A stretch of 64,000 nucleotides of DNA from Natronoarchaeum mannanilyticum (GTDB taxonomy: Archaea > Halobacteriota > Halobacteria > Halobacteriales > Natronoarchaeaceae). The notes below the pieces were generated by a model. The model worked only from the letters and a program-made list of their open reading frames with translations, had not been told where the DNA came from and did not search any database. The stretch covers positions 62,001-126,000 of the forward strand of contig NZ_BAAADV010000008.1 in assembly GCF_039522665.1 (NCBI RefSeq). The letters run 5' to 3'. Made by a program: the position numbers and the translations under genes. Of the stretch, positions 37,795 to 47,184 are shown in pieces; the stretch's first letter is position 1; each line of letters starts with the position of its first letter.

Positions 37795-38847
37795 ATGGCA
37801 ACTGAAGAGCACATAGCGGCTGTCGGAACGTACAGCGCGGCGACCGAGGAGGGCGTTTACACCGTGGCGATCGATCCCGAGACTGGCGCGATGCGTCGCC
37901 TCGACGCGGTAGCGGCCGGGCCGGACCCGACGTTCGTTGCGTTTCACCCGTCCGGACGCTATCTCTACGCGGCCGTTCGCGAGGACGGCGAAGGCGCCAT
38001 CCGATCCTACGAGGTCGACCGTAGCACCGGCGAACTGACGGAACGGGACGCCGCTCCGAGCGGCGCGACGGCTCCCTGTTACTGTTCGGTCGACGAAACG
38101 GGGCAGTTCCTGTTCGTCGCTCATTACACCGGCGGAGCCGTCTCGATGCTCCCGATCGATTCCGAGGGCGGACTCGAAACGCCGAGCGAAGTAATCGAAC
38201 ATCGGGGCTCGAGTGTCGACCCGGACCGCCAGACTGCACCCCACCCCCACTCGATCACGCTCGGTCCCGAAAATCGCTTCGCGTACGTCCCGGATCTCGG
38301 GACCGATCAGGTGGTCGTCTACGAGGTGCAGTACGACGACGGCTCGCTCGCCCGCGTCGACGCCGTCGACTGTACTCCGGGCTCGGGACCGCGGCATCTC
38401 GACTTCTCCGCGGACGGCGAGCGGGTGTTCCTGATCAACGAACTCGACTCGACTGTGACCGTCTTCGATCGGGAATCGGACGGACTGTTGTCCGAGTGCG
38501 CTACAGTGTCGACGCTCCCGGAGGATTTCGACGCTGATAACAAGACCGCCGAAGTCGCCGTGCATCCCGCTGGTGAGTACGTGTACGGTTCGAACCGTGG
38601 ACAAGATACGATCGTCACGTTCTCCGTCGGAGACGGGACGATCACTAGAATCGACCGGACGGCTACCGGCGGCGAGTGGCCCCGCCACTTCGCGCTCTCC
38701 CCCGACGGTGAGCTCCTGTTCGTCGAGAATCGCGACACGGACAACATCGTCGCGTTCGACGTGGATACGGCGACCGGCGACCTATCGCCGAACGGTGAAT
38801 CGCTGTCGATACGAGAACCGGTCTGTATGCGATGGTTGCCGGAATAG
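37795..38847 (+). CDS. beta-propeller lactonase (Pgl/3-carboxymuconate cyclase family)
   Basis: Expected to open a sugar-acid lactone. The 350 residues form seven short beta-sheet repeats, with blade motifs such as DPTFVAFHPSGRYLYAA, APHPHSITLGPENRFAYVPDLGTDQV, GPRHLDFSADGERVFLINE, VAVHPAGEYVYGSNRG and WPRHFALSPDGELLFVENRDTD. The conserved His of PHPHSI and Arg/His of GPRH suit the family active site. No signal peptide is present. As the last gene after the Udh-like dehydrogenase it would hydrolyse the aldarolactone product. Confidence 0.9.
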   Translation: MATEEHIAAVGTYSAATEEGVYTVAIDPETGAMRRLDAVAAGPDPTFVAFHPSGRYLYAAVREDGEGAIRSYEVDRSTGELTERDAAPSGATAPCYCSVDETGQFLFVAHYTGGAVSMLPIDSEGGLETPSEVIEHRGSSVDPDRQTAPHPHSITLGPENRFAYVPDLGTDQVVVYEVQYDDGSLARVDAVDCTPGSGPRHLDFSADGERVFLINELDSTVTVFDRESDGLLSECATVSTLPEDFDADNKTAEVAVHPAGEYVYGSNRGQDTIVTFSVGDGTITRIDRTATGGEWPRHFALSPDGELLFVENRDTDNIVAFDVDTATGDLSPNGESLSIREPVCMRWLPE

Positions 38848-38901
38848 AAACCGAGCCGGATCGTCGTGACCGTAGCGACGAGCGCCGAGGGTCACTACCG
38901 G

Positions 38902-39141
38902 ATGAAAACTGAGATGTCAAACGAGGCCATCGACGACGTGGTATTCATCACGAGGGGCGGGGACACGTATCACACCTCGATCGATTGCTCGACGTTGAAC
39001 AGCGCGGCGTACGTGGAGGAAATCGACAGGTACGAGCTACCGGAAGACCGATCGATCTGTAAGATGTGTTCGGATACTCATATCGTTTCCAGCGGGCTCG
39101 GACGCATGCTCGAGGACCTCGATCCCGAAGAAGTCGGCTAA
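38902..39141 (+). CDS. small Cys/His protein, probable metal site, unknown role
   Basis: A 79-residue protein containing TYHTSIDCSTLN and SICKMCSDTH, so one His and three Cys could bind a metal ion, in the manner of small zinc knuckles. The family is not one I recognise by name. Starts at 38866 (GTG), 38902 and 38914 are possible; 38902 was chosen because GAGGG lies at a fitting distance upstream. The gene follows the lactonase by 54 bases. Confidence 0.65.
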   Translation: MKTEMSNEAIDDVVFITRGGDTYHTSIDCSTLNSAAYVEEIDRYELPEDRSICKMCSDTHIVSSGLGRMLEDLDPEEVG

Positions 39142-39316
39142 CGGATACCTCGGGCAGTTATCGCGTTCCAGTGATAGACCGGGGTCGGGCAGTGAGGAAT
39201 GTCGCCCCGCTCGCTCGCCCGGGCTCCGATCGCGCGTTCGGTTCCCAAGTCCGCGAGGCGCTCGTCACTGACTTGAGTCGTAGTACTCAAGATCCCAGGC
39301 GCTATAGACGTAGCTA

Positions 39317-39976
39317 ATGGTTGAGGGCGTCATCGAAGTACTGTTCGGGGACCCGTTTGCCGTTATGAATGCAATCGGGCTAGTTGCGTTTGCCTTCGTC
39401 GGGGCGTCGAAAGCAATCCGCGAGGAGTTCGACTTATTTGGCATTACTATCGTCGGGCTGATGATGGCGTTTGCAGGTGGAGCGACACGGGATCTTCTCG
39501 TAACGCGCGTTCCATTGGCTCTTCAGTCACCGATCGAGATCTACTTAGGCCTTCTCGGAGTCGGGTTAGCGGTCGTTTTTAGCGTGATCTTCTCGACCCC
39601 GGACACTCATCCGGTCACTCTGGTCTCGGATGCTCTCGGACTTGCCGCCTTCACTACGACCGGTGCGATCGTCGCAACTGAGGCGAGCGTTTCGACATTT
39701 GGCGTCCTCGCGATCGCGACCATCAACGCCGTGGGCGGCGGTGCGGTCGCGGATATTCTCCTGAATCGTTCTCCGTTCGTTCTTTTCGATGACTTCTACG
39801 CGAGTTGCACAGTACTTGGCGGGATTGCTTACTGCCTCACATCCGGTGTCGGTGTCGCCGGAAGCACCGCGGTTGCAGCGTGTGCGGGCGTAACGTTGCT
39901 GTCTCGACTGGCCGCAGTCTCGTACGACTGGAGGGTTCCGACTGTGCAGGCTCTGTTCAGACAAGATACGGAGTGA
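39317..39976 (+). CDS. TRIC/UPF0126 family membrane protein
   Basis: A 219-residue membrane protein with about seven hydrophobic segments and two repeats of the family motif: FAGGATRDLLV (about residues 52-62) and VGGGAVADILL (about 138-148). The UPF0126 group includes trimeric cation-channel relatives and YadS-like glycine carriers. The second repeat lacks the usual Arg-Asp (it has ADI). It stands apart from the sugar cluster and runs convergently with the next gene. Confidence 0.9.
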   Translation: MVEGVIEVLFGDPFAVMNAIGLVAFAFVGASKAIREEFDLFGITIVGLMMAFAGGATRDLLVTRVPLALQSPIEIYLGLLGVGLAVVFSVIFSTPDTHPVTLVSDALGLAAFTTTGAIVATEASVSTFGVLAIATINAVGGGAVADILLNRSPFVLFDDFYASCTVLGGIAYCLTSGVGVAGSTAVAACAGVTLLSRLAAVSYDWRVPTVQALFRQDTE

Positions 39977-39985
39977 GATCAGTCG

Positions 39986-40819
39986 TTACCGCCACAGACC
40001 TGCGATCAATCCGGATCCGACGACGCAGATGAACGAAAAGACGAGGACCACCGTGAGGACCTTCGGATCCGAAAAGCCGGTCGTAGCGATAAACAGGGCG
40101 ATCGCAGCATTTCGAGCGGCTGTCGTCGTCGCCAGCACCTCTCGTGTAGTCCGTGCGGGACCGCCAAGGAGATAGCCGAGCGATAACGATACTCCCACAA
40201 CGGCTACTGAGATTCCCAGTGTCCCGGTCCCGATCAGTGAAACCATATCGTCGCTGTAGACGATCAGTAGTAGCACGATCAACCCGACGAACGAATAATC
40301 CGAGAGCCGCTGAATCGGGCGATACAGGCGGTCTGCAAACGGCGAGTGGTAGACTGTCAGTCCGAGACCGGCCAATAATGGAACGAGTTGGATACCCAGA
40401 ACCATCTGCCCGATCGCGAGCGGGTCTACGACGACATTGCCGGGGACGAGAACCACCAGTGAGAGTGGTATCGTCACAACCGAAAGCATACAGAGGATTG
40501 CCATGAGGCCGCTTGCGAATGCTGTATCGCTGTCCGATATTTCCGCAAACTTCGGGCCGAACGGCGCTCCTGGAGCGACAGCGAGTAGCAGAATCCCGGC
40601 CGCATACCCCGTCTCTATCGGAATATTACGGACTAAAGAATAAGAAAGTAATGGGATAACAACGAGGTTTAGCACCAGGGATTTTGCCAGAAGTTGCCGT
40701 CTCCGGAGTGCAGCACAAAGTTGACTGACTGACACGTCCATCCCCATCGAGACCATCGTCGAGAGGACGAAGACCATCGTGACGGACTCAACGATCGCCT
40801 CACCGGATACTCCATCCAT
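39986..40819 (-). CDS. bile acid:sodium symporter (BASS) family protein
   Basis: A 277-residue membrane protein with about nine hydrophobic segments. The GMDVSVSQL region near the start and TTTAARNAAIALFIAT near the C-terminus match the BASS fold, whose members move organic anions with sodium. Its substrate is unknown; in archaea and bacteria the family takes up pantoate, pyruvate or other small acids. It ends nine bases from the convergent TRIC gene. Confidence 0.85.
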   Translation of the reverse strand: MDGVSGEAIVESVTMVFVLSTMVSMGMDVSVSQLCAALRRRQLLAKSLVLNLVVIPLLSYSLVRNIPIETGYAAGILLLAVAPGAPFGPKFAEISDSDTAFASGLMAILCMLSVVTIPLSLVVLVPGNVVVDPLAIGQMVLGIQLVPLLAGLGLTVYHSPFADRLYRPIQRLSDYSFVGLIVLLLIVYSDDMVSLIGTGTLGISVAVVGVSLSLGYLLGGPARTTREVLATTTAARNAAIALFIATTGFSDPKVLTVVLVFSFICVVGSGLIAGLWR

Positions 40820-41941
40820 TGCTCACCTAGATCCGTTTGCAACTGTACACTGTAACTACTTGACTGCTGCTCTTTCGGACAACGGCGGTGTTCAGAGCCG
40901 GTCTGCAGGCCGAAGTGGCGTGGTTTCTATGTATCCCGGTCGAAATCGTTACCTCAACTGAGTCACCGACTGCTTCGAGTTAGATCTGTGTGGCGAGACG
41001 CGACACCCGTACTTGCGACGAAGCTCGGCATCGGCTTCACCAGGTAATACTATCAATTTAAAATACAACACATATTACCTATAGTTTGGGTGTCAAACGC
41101 TGTTGACGACCGTTCATAGCTGGGTACGGACGGCGGCGTTACAGCCGCTCGAAGCCGCCGATCCGGGTCACGTCACGGTTGACGAAACCGCCATCCGGCT
41201 CACTAACGAGTGGTCCCGGCTGTACCCCGCGTTCCATCCTATAACGACCCGATTCTGCATATCGAGCTTTTTCCGACGAGAACCCGAGCAATGACCGAAC
41301 TGGCTCTCAGACCTCGGCGGGATACATACTGTCGATGATTCGCTCTTTATCGTCGATTCTGTGCCGTGGCTGCAAGCGGTACTTCATCGCCATGGTCTCG
41401 GATCCCCATACGAACGTCGTGGGAATCGGATCGCGCTAAACGCGCCTTCTAAGCACTAAGGCGACGACTAGCCCGTTCTCAAATCCCCGCGGGTTTGAAG
41501 CGGATCTCTCTCTCTGAGAAACTCGAAAGGGCCACTGATATCAACCTATTTATATAATGTGGACGAACTGCAGTTCAACGACGGCCAGAATATAAAATAT
41601 ATTATGGTAGTGACGAGTCATCAGTTACATAGAATAACAACTGCCGCAAACGGTCAACCGCGTCCTCAAGCGGCAACGCGACCGTGACCACGTCGGCACG
41701 GACGACGATTGCTACGACTTCAACGTCGACTTCGATTGATTCCACGACTTCGCACGCGAACCGGCCCACCGCCACCGGTAACGGCCGGCTCCACGATTAC
41801 TGTTGGCAACAAATCGATAGCGGTGTGTTGTTCCTCGACTACCCCTCCTCGATCACGGGGGACTCGTGGTGAACCACACTCACGCCTTCGAGCCCGCGAG
41901 AAAGAGTCTCCCACGCCGCGGCACGGCATCGCTGTCCGGGA
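40820..41941. other. 1.1-kb AT-mixed region with decayed mobile DNA
   Basis: Apart from the transposase remnant at 41088-41455 there is no convincing gene. A short stretch around 41642-41740 reads acid-rich in one frame (ending NVDFD then stop) and may be a fragment of another lost gene. AT-rich segments lie at 41040-41090 and 41560-41640. The region looks like a place where insertions have come and decayed. Confidence 0.6.
41088..41455 (+). pseudogene. remnant of an IS6-type DDE transposase
   Basis: Pieces of one transposase appear in shifting frames: GVKRC, then TVHSWVRTAALQP, GHVTVDETAIRL (first catalytic Asp), a gap, then TVDDSLFIVDSVPWLQAVLHRHGL (second Asp) and GNRIALNAPS. This order matches haloarchaeal transposases of the IS6 group. 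At least two frameshifts and internal deletion make it inactive, and the third catalytic residue is lost. No clear ends were found. Confidence 0.75.
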
Positions 41942-43231
41942 TCAGCTCGTCGGAAGCCGTGCTATGCCGCCGCGATCGCGCTGAGAAACGTACAGTGCGC
42001 CATCAGCCGTCGTCACACCGAGTCGTCTGGACGCCGGATCGTACCGCCACCGGCGGTTCCCGGTCGCAGGGTCGTAGGCGGCGAGTTCGGTATCGCTGGC
42101 CGCAAAGAGAAGCTCGCCGGCCCGACCCAGAGCCTCGACCGTCCCGCCGATCGCGACGTCGGTCGTCGTCTGCCATCGCCGCGTCCCATCGAGGTCGAAG
42201 GCGTCCAGCCGGATGAGGATGCCACCGTCGGGGTCGTCGACCGAGCTCGCAACGAACACACCTTCTGAGGTCGCTATCACCGTCTCGAGTTCGTCCCCGA
42301 CGGCTCGGCGCCACCGTACGGCTCCCCCGTCGCGCTCGATGGCAACCAGCTCGTCCGAGCGATCATCGCGGTGGATACGTACGTAGACGTGCTCGCCGAG
42401 CCAGACCGGCGGCTCGAAGTAGCTCGTCACCTCGCCGTCCACCGCGGTCCGCCACAGGACGTGTCCATCGCGGGCCCGGCGCATCCGGACGGTAGAACGG
42501 CGGACCGTCACGATCCGGTCGCCGGCAGCCACGACGTAGGGGAAGACCGCGCGAGGTTGCGACTCCCACAGCACCTCGCCGGTCGCCGGAGCGAGCGTCA
42601 CCAGCTTCCTGTCGCCATCCGAGTTCGTGACGTGGAAGACACTGGTAGAGTCACTGAGTACGGGGGCCGGATACTCGCTTCCGGAGCGCTGGAAACGACG
42701 GGTCCCGTCGCGCGCATCGTAGCCGGTGATCGCCTCGTCGGACGGATCGATGCTGACCAGCAGCGATCCGTGGCGACCGAGCCATCCGTTCCGGGCCTGG
42801 CCCTCCACGTGCCACAGTCGCTCCCCCGACAGCCCGGCCGTGTAGAGGTCACCGTCGGTGCTGTGGACGTGGACCGGGCCGCCCGACGTCGGGACGGCCG
42901 GTCGCGCCTCGATGGGACCTCCGGTTTCGACGGAGAGGATCCGCTCCCCATCGGCCGTGAACCCGTGGAGGCGTTTGTCCTGGCCCCCGACGACGACGTG
43001 CTCGTCGGTCGCGGCCGGTGGGCCCGCCGCCGTCGCGGTCGCAAACTCGCGCTCCCAGAGGGGTTCGACGCCGGACGTCGATGCTCGCAGGCTACATCCT
43101 GCCAGCGCGACCGTTCCCGCCGCCGCGAACGAGGCGAGCGCCCCACGGCGCGACCAGTCCCGGCTGTCCCGTCGCTCGGTCGTGCGCCGTGGCAAACCGG
43201 GATCGTCGGCAGCGGCGTCGTCGTCACGCAT
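41942..43231 (-). CDS. PQQ-type beta-propeller lipoprotein
   Basis: A 429-residue exported protein. After a charged N-terminus, SRRGALASFAAAGTVALAGC carries a twin-arginine motif and a lipobox. The rest is a run of PQQ/BamB-like blades, for example GYDARDGTRRFQRSG, LAPATGEVLWESQP, RARDGHVLWRT and YDPATGNRRWRYDP, each with the tryptophan docking pattern. Such propellers bind partners or substrates outside the cell; enzyme activity is not implied. Its start overlaps the end of the related gene at 43224 by eight bases. Confidence 0.88.
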   Translation of the reverse strand: MRDDDAAADDPGLPRRTTERRDSRDWSRRGALASFAAAGTVALAGCSLRASTSGVEPLWEREFATATAAGPPAATDEHVVVGGQDKRLHGFTADGERILSVETGGPIEARPAVPTSGGPVHVHSTDGDLYTAGLSGERLWHVEGQARNGWLGRHGSLLVSIDPSDEAITGYDARDGTRRFQRSGSEYPAPVLSDSTSVFHVTNSDGDRKLVTLAPATGEVLWESQPRAVFPYVVAAGDRIVTVRRSTVRMRRARDGHVLWRTAVDGEVTSYFEPPVWLGEHVYVRIHRDDRSDELVAIERDGGAVRWRRAVGDELETVIATSEGVFVASSVDDPDGGILIRLDAFDLDGTRRWQTTTDVAIGGTVEALGRAGELLFAASDTELAAYDPATGNRRWRYDPASRRLGVTTADGALYVSQRDRGGIARLPTS

Positions 43232-44396
43232 CGGTGATCGCCTCCGGAGCGACCCGCGTCAGACCGTACGTCTGCCCCAGATACACCGTCTCACCGGTCG
43301 CCTGTGCCCATTCGATGCTGCCGCCATCGAACCGCTTCCCGTCGAACCGGATCTTCCGGACGCGCGTGCCGTCCTGTTCGTGGACGTAGAGCGCCGTCGG
43401 GCTGAACGGGATGGTACCGCTCGAGCCGCGGATGTGGTGCGTCCCGCCGACCAGCGTCACCAGGCGGTCGCCGACCTGCATCGGCCCGTGGGTCACGGCG
43501 TTCCCGAGGTCGTCGCGCCACAACTGCCGGCCCGAGTCGGGGTCGAACGCCCGGAGGGTGTAGTCTGCGCCGCCGACGTACACCCGGTCGTCGGTCACCA
43601 GCGGCCGTGCGAACACGGTGTTGGCCAGCGAGCTATCCCAGGCGACGCTGCCGGTCGCGGTCTCCAGCGCCAGTAGCTCCTCGGTGGCGGCGCCGAGGTA
43701 TGCGGTCCCGTCAGCAGTTCCGACGGCCGACAGCGGAGCGCCGATATCCCGCGTCCATCCGACTGCGCCGGTCCGGTCGAGGAACAGCACGCGGCCGTCG
43801 ACCAGGGGCGCGACCACGCCGTCGGATGTCGCGCCGGGAGCGCCCGACAGCGATGCGGGCAGGTCGTGGGTGAACAGCGTCTCACCGTCCGACCGGGCGA
43901 CGCCGACCAGTCGGTCGGGCACGTCATCTTCGGTGCCGGAGATCGGGACCATGATGCGATCACCGAGCGGGATGGGGGCGAACTCGACGACCCCAGGGTC
44001 GGCCGCATCGATCGGTGCGAGCCGACGCCGCCAGACCGGCTCGCCCGTGGCCGCGTCGACGGCGACCATCGTTTCGGCCTTCGAGATCGCGTAGGCTCGC
44101 CCCTCACCGACGCCGAGCGGCGATTTCTCTCCCTTCGCGACCGTCACGGACCAGGTGGTCTCACCGGTCCGGGGGTCCAGGCCAGCGACGATTGGCCGCT
44201 CGCGGAATGGACTGTGCGAGCCGGCCAACAGCTGTCCGGCTGCTGTCGTGGCGACGGACGACGGATCACGAATCCCCGCCTGCCACGACTGCTGGATGGG
44301 GAACGATTCCTCGTCGCGGAGACCAGTACAACCGGCGATGCCGCCGACGAATCCGGCTACCGCACCGAGGGCCGTACGGCGTGTGGTGGAGGGCAT
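43224..44396 (-). CDS. PQQ-type beta-propeller lipoprotein
   Basis: A 390-residue sister of the next gene. The N-terminus has a Tat motif (TRRTALG) and lipobox (IAGC). Blades include LDPRTGETTWSVTV, VDAATGEPVWRRRL, LETATGSVAWDSSL and FDPDSGRQLWRDDL. The two genes overlap and are surely cotranslated; they probably arose by duplication, though they now differ considerably. An ABC exporter operon lies about 100 bases upstream on the same strand but with no shown link. Confidence 0.88.
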   Translation of the reverse strand: MPSTTRRTALGAVAGFVGGIAGCTGLRDEESFPIQQSWQAGIRDPSSVATTAAGQLLAGSHSPFRERPIVAGLDPRTGETTWSVTVAKGEKSPLGVGEGRAYAISKAETMVAVDAATGEPVWRRRLAPIDAADPGVVEFAPIPLGDRIMVPISGTEDDVPDRLVGVARSDGETLFTHDLPASLSGAPGATSDGVVAPLVDGRVLFLDRTGAVGWTRDIGAPLSAVGTADGTAYLGAATEELLALETATGSVAWDSSLANTVFARPLVTDDRVYVGGADYTLRAFDPDSGRQLWRDDLGNAVTHGPMQVGDRLVTLVGGTHHIRGSSGTIPFSPTALYVHEQDGTRVRKIRFDGKRFDGGSIEWAQATGETVYLGQTYGLTRVAPEAITDA

Positions 44397-44497
44397 TTCT
44401 TCGCCGTTGTGACGGCGGTAGTATCAGTCTTGGTGCTTTGGGCTACAAATTGACTGGTGGTATTACGTCAGCGGGATAGACGCCGCCGCCTCGGCGC

Positions 44498-45406
44498 TCA
44501 CTGCACGGCGGAACTCGACGCGCGGTTGAGCAGGTAGACCATGACGCCGCCGAGCACGACGTCGAGCGCGAGGAGCACGGCGATCGCCGGGACGAGCGTG
44601 TCCCAGATGCCGCCGAAGCGGGTGACCTCGACGACGGTCATGACGTCCTGGTCGAGCATGAGCGCGCGTGCGGCGTCCACGCCGTAGGTGATCGGGTTGT
44701 ACGTCGCGACGACCTGGATCCAGTCGGGCATCGCGTTCAGCGGGAGGAAGGCGGTCGAAACGAACAGCAGGGGAAACTGCAGGAGGTTCGCGCCGATGAT
44801 CGTCGATTCCTGGTCGCGGGTTACGATGGCCATGATGTTCGAGAGCGCGATGAACCACAGCGAAAAGAGGATTCCAATGCCGAGGATCCCCACGGCGCCG
44901 AGGAACCCGGTGGCGACGTTCGCGCCGAGCACCGCGCCCAGCACGAGGATGATGGCGATCTGGACGACGATCCGGAGGATCTCGGCGGCGGTCTTGCCGA
45001 GGAACATCGCCGAGCGGCTCATCGGCATCACGAGCGTCTTCTCGAACATCCCTTCCTCCATGTCGTTGACGAGACCGATCCCCGACCCCGCGGCGGCCGC
45101 CAGCGACACCTGCATCGCGATGGCGGGCAGCAGGAACGTCTCGTAGGTGATGCCCCCCGCCCCGCCACCGCCGCCGAGCGCGCTCGTCGCGATCTGGCCG
45201 AACACCTGCGTGAACAGGACGAGGAAGATGATCGGCTGGATGAGCGACCCGACGACGACGAACGGGTTGCGTATCGCCTTCAGGTTCCAGCGGACGAAGT
45301 TCACCCAGAAATCGCTGATAAAGGAGTTGCGCGACGGCGTCGTGCGGGCGTGCCCGCCGTCGGCGCGGGCTTCGTCGGCGGCCGTGTCTCCCGCGGCCTC
45401 GCTCAT
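44498..45406 (-). CDS. ABC-2 type exporter permease (DrrB-like)
   Basis: A 302-residue membrane subunit with about six helices and the ABC-2 signature region (GMFEKTLVMPMSRSAMFLGKTAAEILRIVVQ). A Gly-rich loop (SALGGGGGAGGITYETFL) faces outside between helices 1 and 2, where DrrB proteins usually have a short loop. It overlaps the ATPase gene by four bases (ATGA). The family exports drugs, lipids or polysaccharides. Confidence 0.9.
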   Translation of the reverse strand: MSEAAGDTAADEARADGGHARTTPSRNSFISDFWVNFVRWNLKAIRNPFVVVGSLIQPIIFLVLFTQVFGQIATSALGGGGGAGGITYETFLLPAIAMQVSLAAAAGSGIGLVNDMEEGMFEKTLVMPMSRSAMFLGKTAAEILRIVVQIAIILVLGAVLGANVATGFLGAVGILGIGILFSLWFIALSNIMAIVTRDQESTIIGANLLQFPLLFVSTAFLPLNAMPDWIQVVATYNPITYGVDAARALMLDQDVMTVVEVTRFGGIWDTLVPAIAVLLALDVVLGGVMVYLLNRASSSAVQ

Positions 45407-46443
45407 TCGGCGCTCACCTCCGATTCCGTCACGTCGGCGGCGTCGGCCGACCGGTCCTCGGAGTCGAGTTCCTCGCCGGTGATCGCGAGGAAGACGTCGT
45501 CGAGCGTCGGCGCGCGGATGTTGAACCCGGTGACGGTGATCCCGGCGTCGCGCAGGGCGACGAGCAGGTCCGTCCCGTGCTCGCGCGCCCGCTCGGCGGT
45601 GACGCTGATCCCGTCGTCGGTGACGGTCACGTCCGCGTCGGCGTCGAAGACGTCGCCTCCACGGGCGATCTCGGCGGCGCGCTCGCGGGCGTCCTCCCCG
45701 GCGGGGACGTCCACGTCGAGGATCTCCCCGCCGACCCGCCGTTTCAGCTCCGCGGGCGAGCCCGTGGCGACGATCTCGCCGTCCATGATGACGGCGATGC
45801 GGTCGCAGAGCTGGTCGGCCTCCTCGAGATACTGCGTGGTGAGAAACAGCGTCGTCCCGCGCTCGTTGATGCGCTCGAAGTACTCCCAGAGGCGGTTGCG
45901 CGCCTTCGGATCCAGCCCGGTCGTCGGTTCGTCGAGGAAGACGAGCGGCGGGTTGTGGACGAGCGCGGTCGCGGCGTCCAGTCGCTTCTTCATCCCGCCT
46001 GAGAACTCGCTGGCCTGCTTGTCGCCCACGTCCGCCAGGTCAACCAGGTCGAGCAGTTCGTCGATGCGCTCGACCCGTTCGCTCTTGGGGACGCCGTAGG
46101 CCCGCGCGGCGAAGCGGATGTTCTCGCGGGCGGTGAGCTCCTCGTCGACGCTGGTCTCCTGGGCCATGTAGCCGATCGTCTCGCGGATCCTGCGGGGCTC
46201 GTCCCGTACGTCGAAGCCGTTGACGGTGATCGACCCCGCGGTCGGCGACAGCAGCGTCGAGAACGTCTTGATCGTCGTCGTTTTCCCCGCGCCGTTCGCG
46301 CCGAGAAAGCCGAAGAACTCGCCCTCCGGGATCGTCAGATCGATCCCTTTCACCGCCTCCGTCCCGTCGGCGTAGGTGAGTTCCACGCCCTCGGCGTCGA
46401 TGGCGGCACCGCGCCCGTCCGTCCGTAGCGTGTCGTCGGTCAC
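45403..46443 (-). CDS. ABC exporter ATPase (DrrA-like)
   Basis: A 346-residue ATPase: Walker A GANGAGKT (48-55), signature EFSGGMKKR, Walker B VFLDEPTTGLD, and the DrrA-type C-terminal extension of about 100 residues. It pairs with the permease at 44498. A HTH_10 regulator lies 36 bases upstream on the same strand, so the three may be one transcription unit. Confidence 0.92.
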   Translation of the reverse strand: MTDDTLRTDGRGAAIDAEGVELTYADGTEAVKGIDLTIPEGEFFGFLGANGAGKTTTIKTFSTLLSPTAGSITVNGFDVRDEPRRIRETIGYMAQETSVDEELTARENIRFAARAYGVPKSERVERIDELLDLVDLADVGDKQASEFSGGMKKRLDAATALVHNPPLVFLDEPTTGLDPKARNRLWEYFERINERGTTLFLTTQYLEEADQLCDRIAVIMDGEIVATGSPAELKRRVGGEILDVDVPAGEDARERAAEIARGGDVFDADADVTVTDDGISVTAERAREHGTDLLVALRDAGITVTGFNIRAPTLDDVFLAITGEELDSEDRSADAADVTESEVSAE

Positions 46444-46479
46444 AGGGGTCTTTGTAACCTCAGACCAGTAGTCAGTGCC

Positions 46480-47184
46480 CTAATTTGTTCGGGGTTTTAT
46501 ACCAGATGTCCGTCGAAACTCCGTCACGAGGTGATTCTGCGCGCGGCGCAGGCGCTCGGAGAGCGACGCGGACGCGACGCCGAGTTCGTCGGCGACGTCC
46601 GCCATCGTAGCGGCTCGCGGCGTGTCGAAGTAGCCCATCTCGTGGGCGGTGACGAGCGCCTCCCGCTGGGCGTCGGTCATCTCGCGCGGCCAGGAGCGGT
46701 CGCTGGTCCCGAACGGACCGGTCGCCCGTCCGTCCGATCCTTCGTCGGTCTCCACGAGCCGGTCCAGCCGGAATCCGTAGTCGTTGGCCCGGCAGAACGT
46801 CCGGAACTGGTCGAACTCCTCGCGGTCGGCGAACCAGCGCCGCTCCTCCCAGCCGCTCGGCGTGGCGAGCACCCGGTCGGGGATCGACCCGTTGTCCGCG
46901 AGCAGTTCCAGCTCCGTCGGCGGGCCGCCGGTCGGGCGACAGCGGTACCGCCGCGTCGCCCCGTCGGCGACGATCAGCGAGTGGTCGGTCACCGAGTCGG
47001 CGTCGGCGAACGCCGCCTCGATCGCGTCGGCGTCGGCGTCCACGATCCGCACGATGAACGTTGGCGCCCCCGACGGGCGTCCCTGGACCGACTCGAACTC
47101 GACGGTCGCGTCGGGGACGCCCTCCGCCACGTCGACCAGCGGCAACTCCTTGGAGGTCATCCGGAACTCCGCAATCAGGCCCAT
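46480..47184 (-). CDS. HTH_10 (bacterio-opsin activator type) regulator
   Basis: A 234-residue regulator. The N-terminal domain (MGLIAEFRMTSKELPL onward) is the beta-rich module usual in this group; the C-terminal HTH_10 begins at about 170 (MTDAQREALVTAHEMGYFDTPRAATMADVADELGVASASLSERLRRAQNHLV). The ATG at 47184 matches the family start. It is next to the DrrAB-type exporter, an arrangement typical when the regulator controls the exporter. Confidence 0.9.
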   Translation of the reverse strand: MGLIAEFRMTSKELPLVDVAEGVPDATVEFESVQGRPSGAPTFIVRIVDADADAIEAAFADADSVTDHSLIVADGATRRYRCRPTGGPPTELELLADNGSIPDRVLATPSGWEERRWFADREEFDQFRTFCRANDYGFRLDRLVETDEGSDGRATGPFGTSDRSWPREMTDAQREALVTAHEMGYFDTPRAATMADVADELGVASASLSERLRRAQNHLVTEFRRTSGIKPRTN

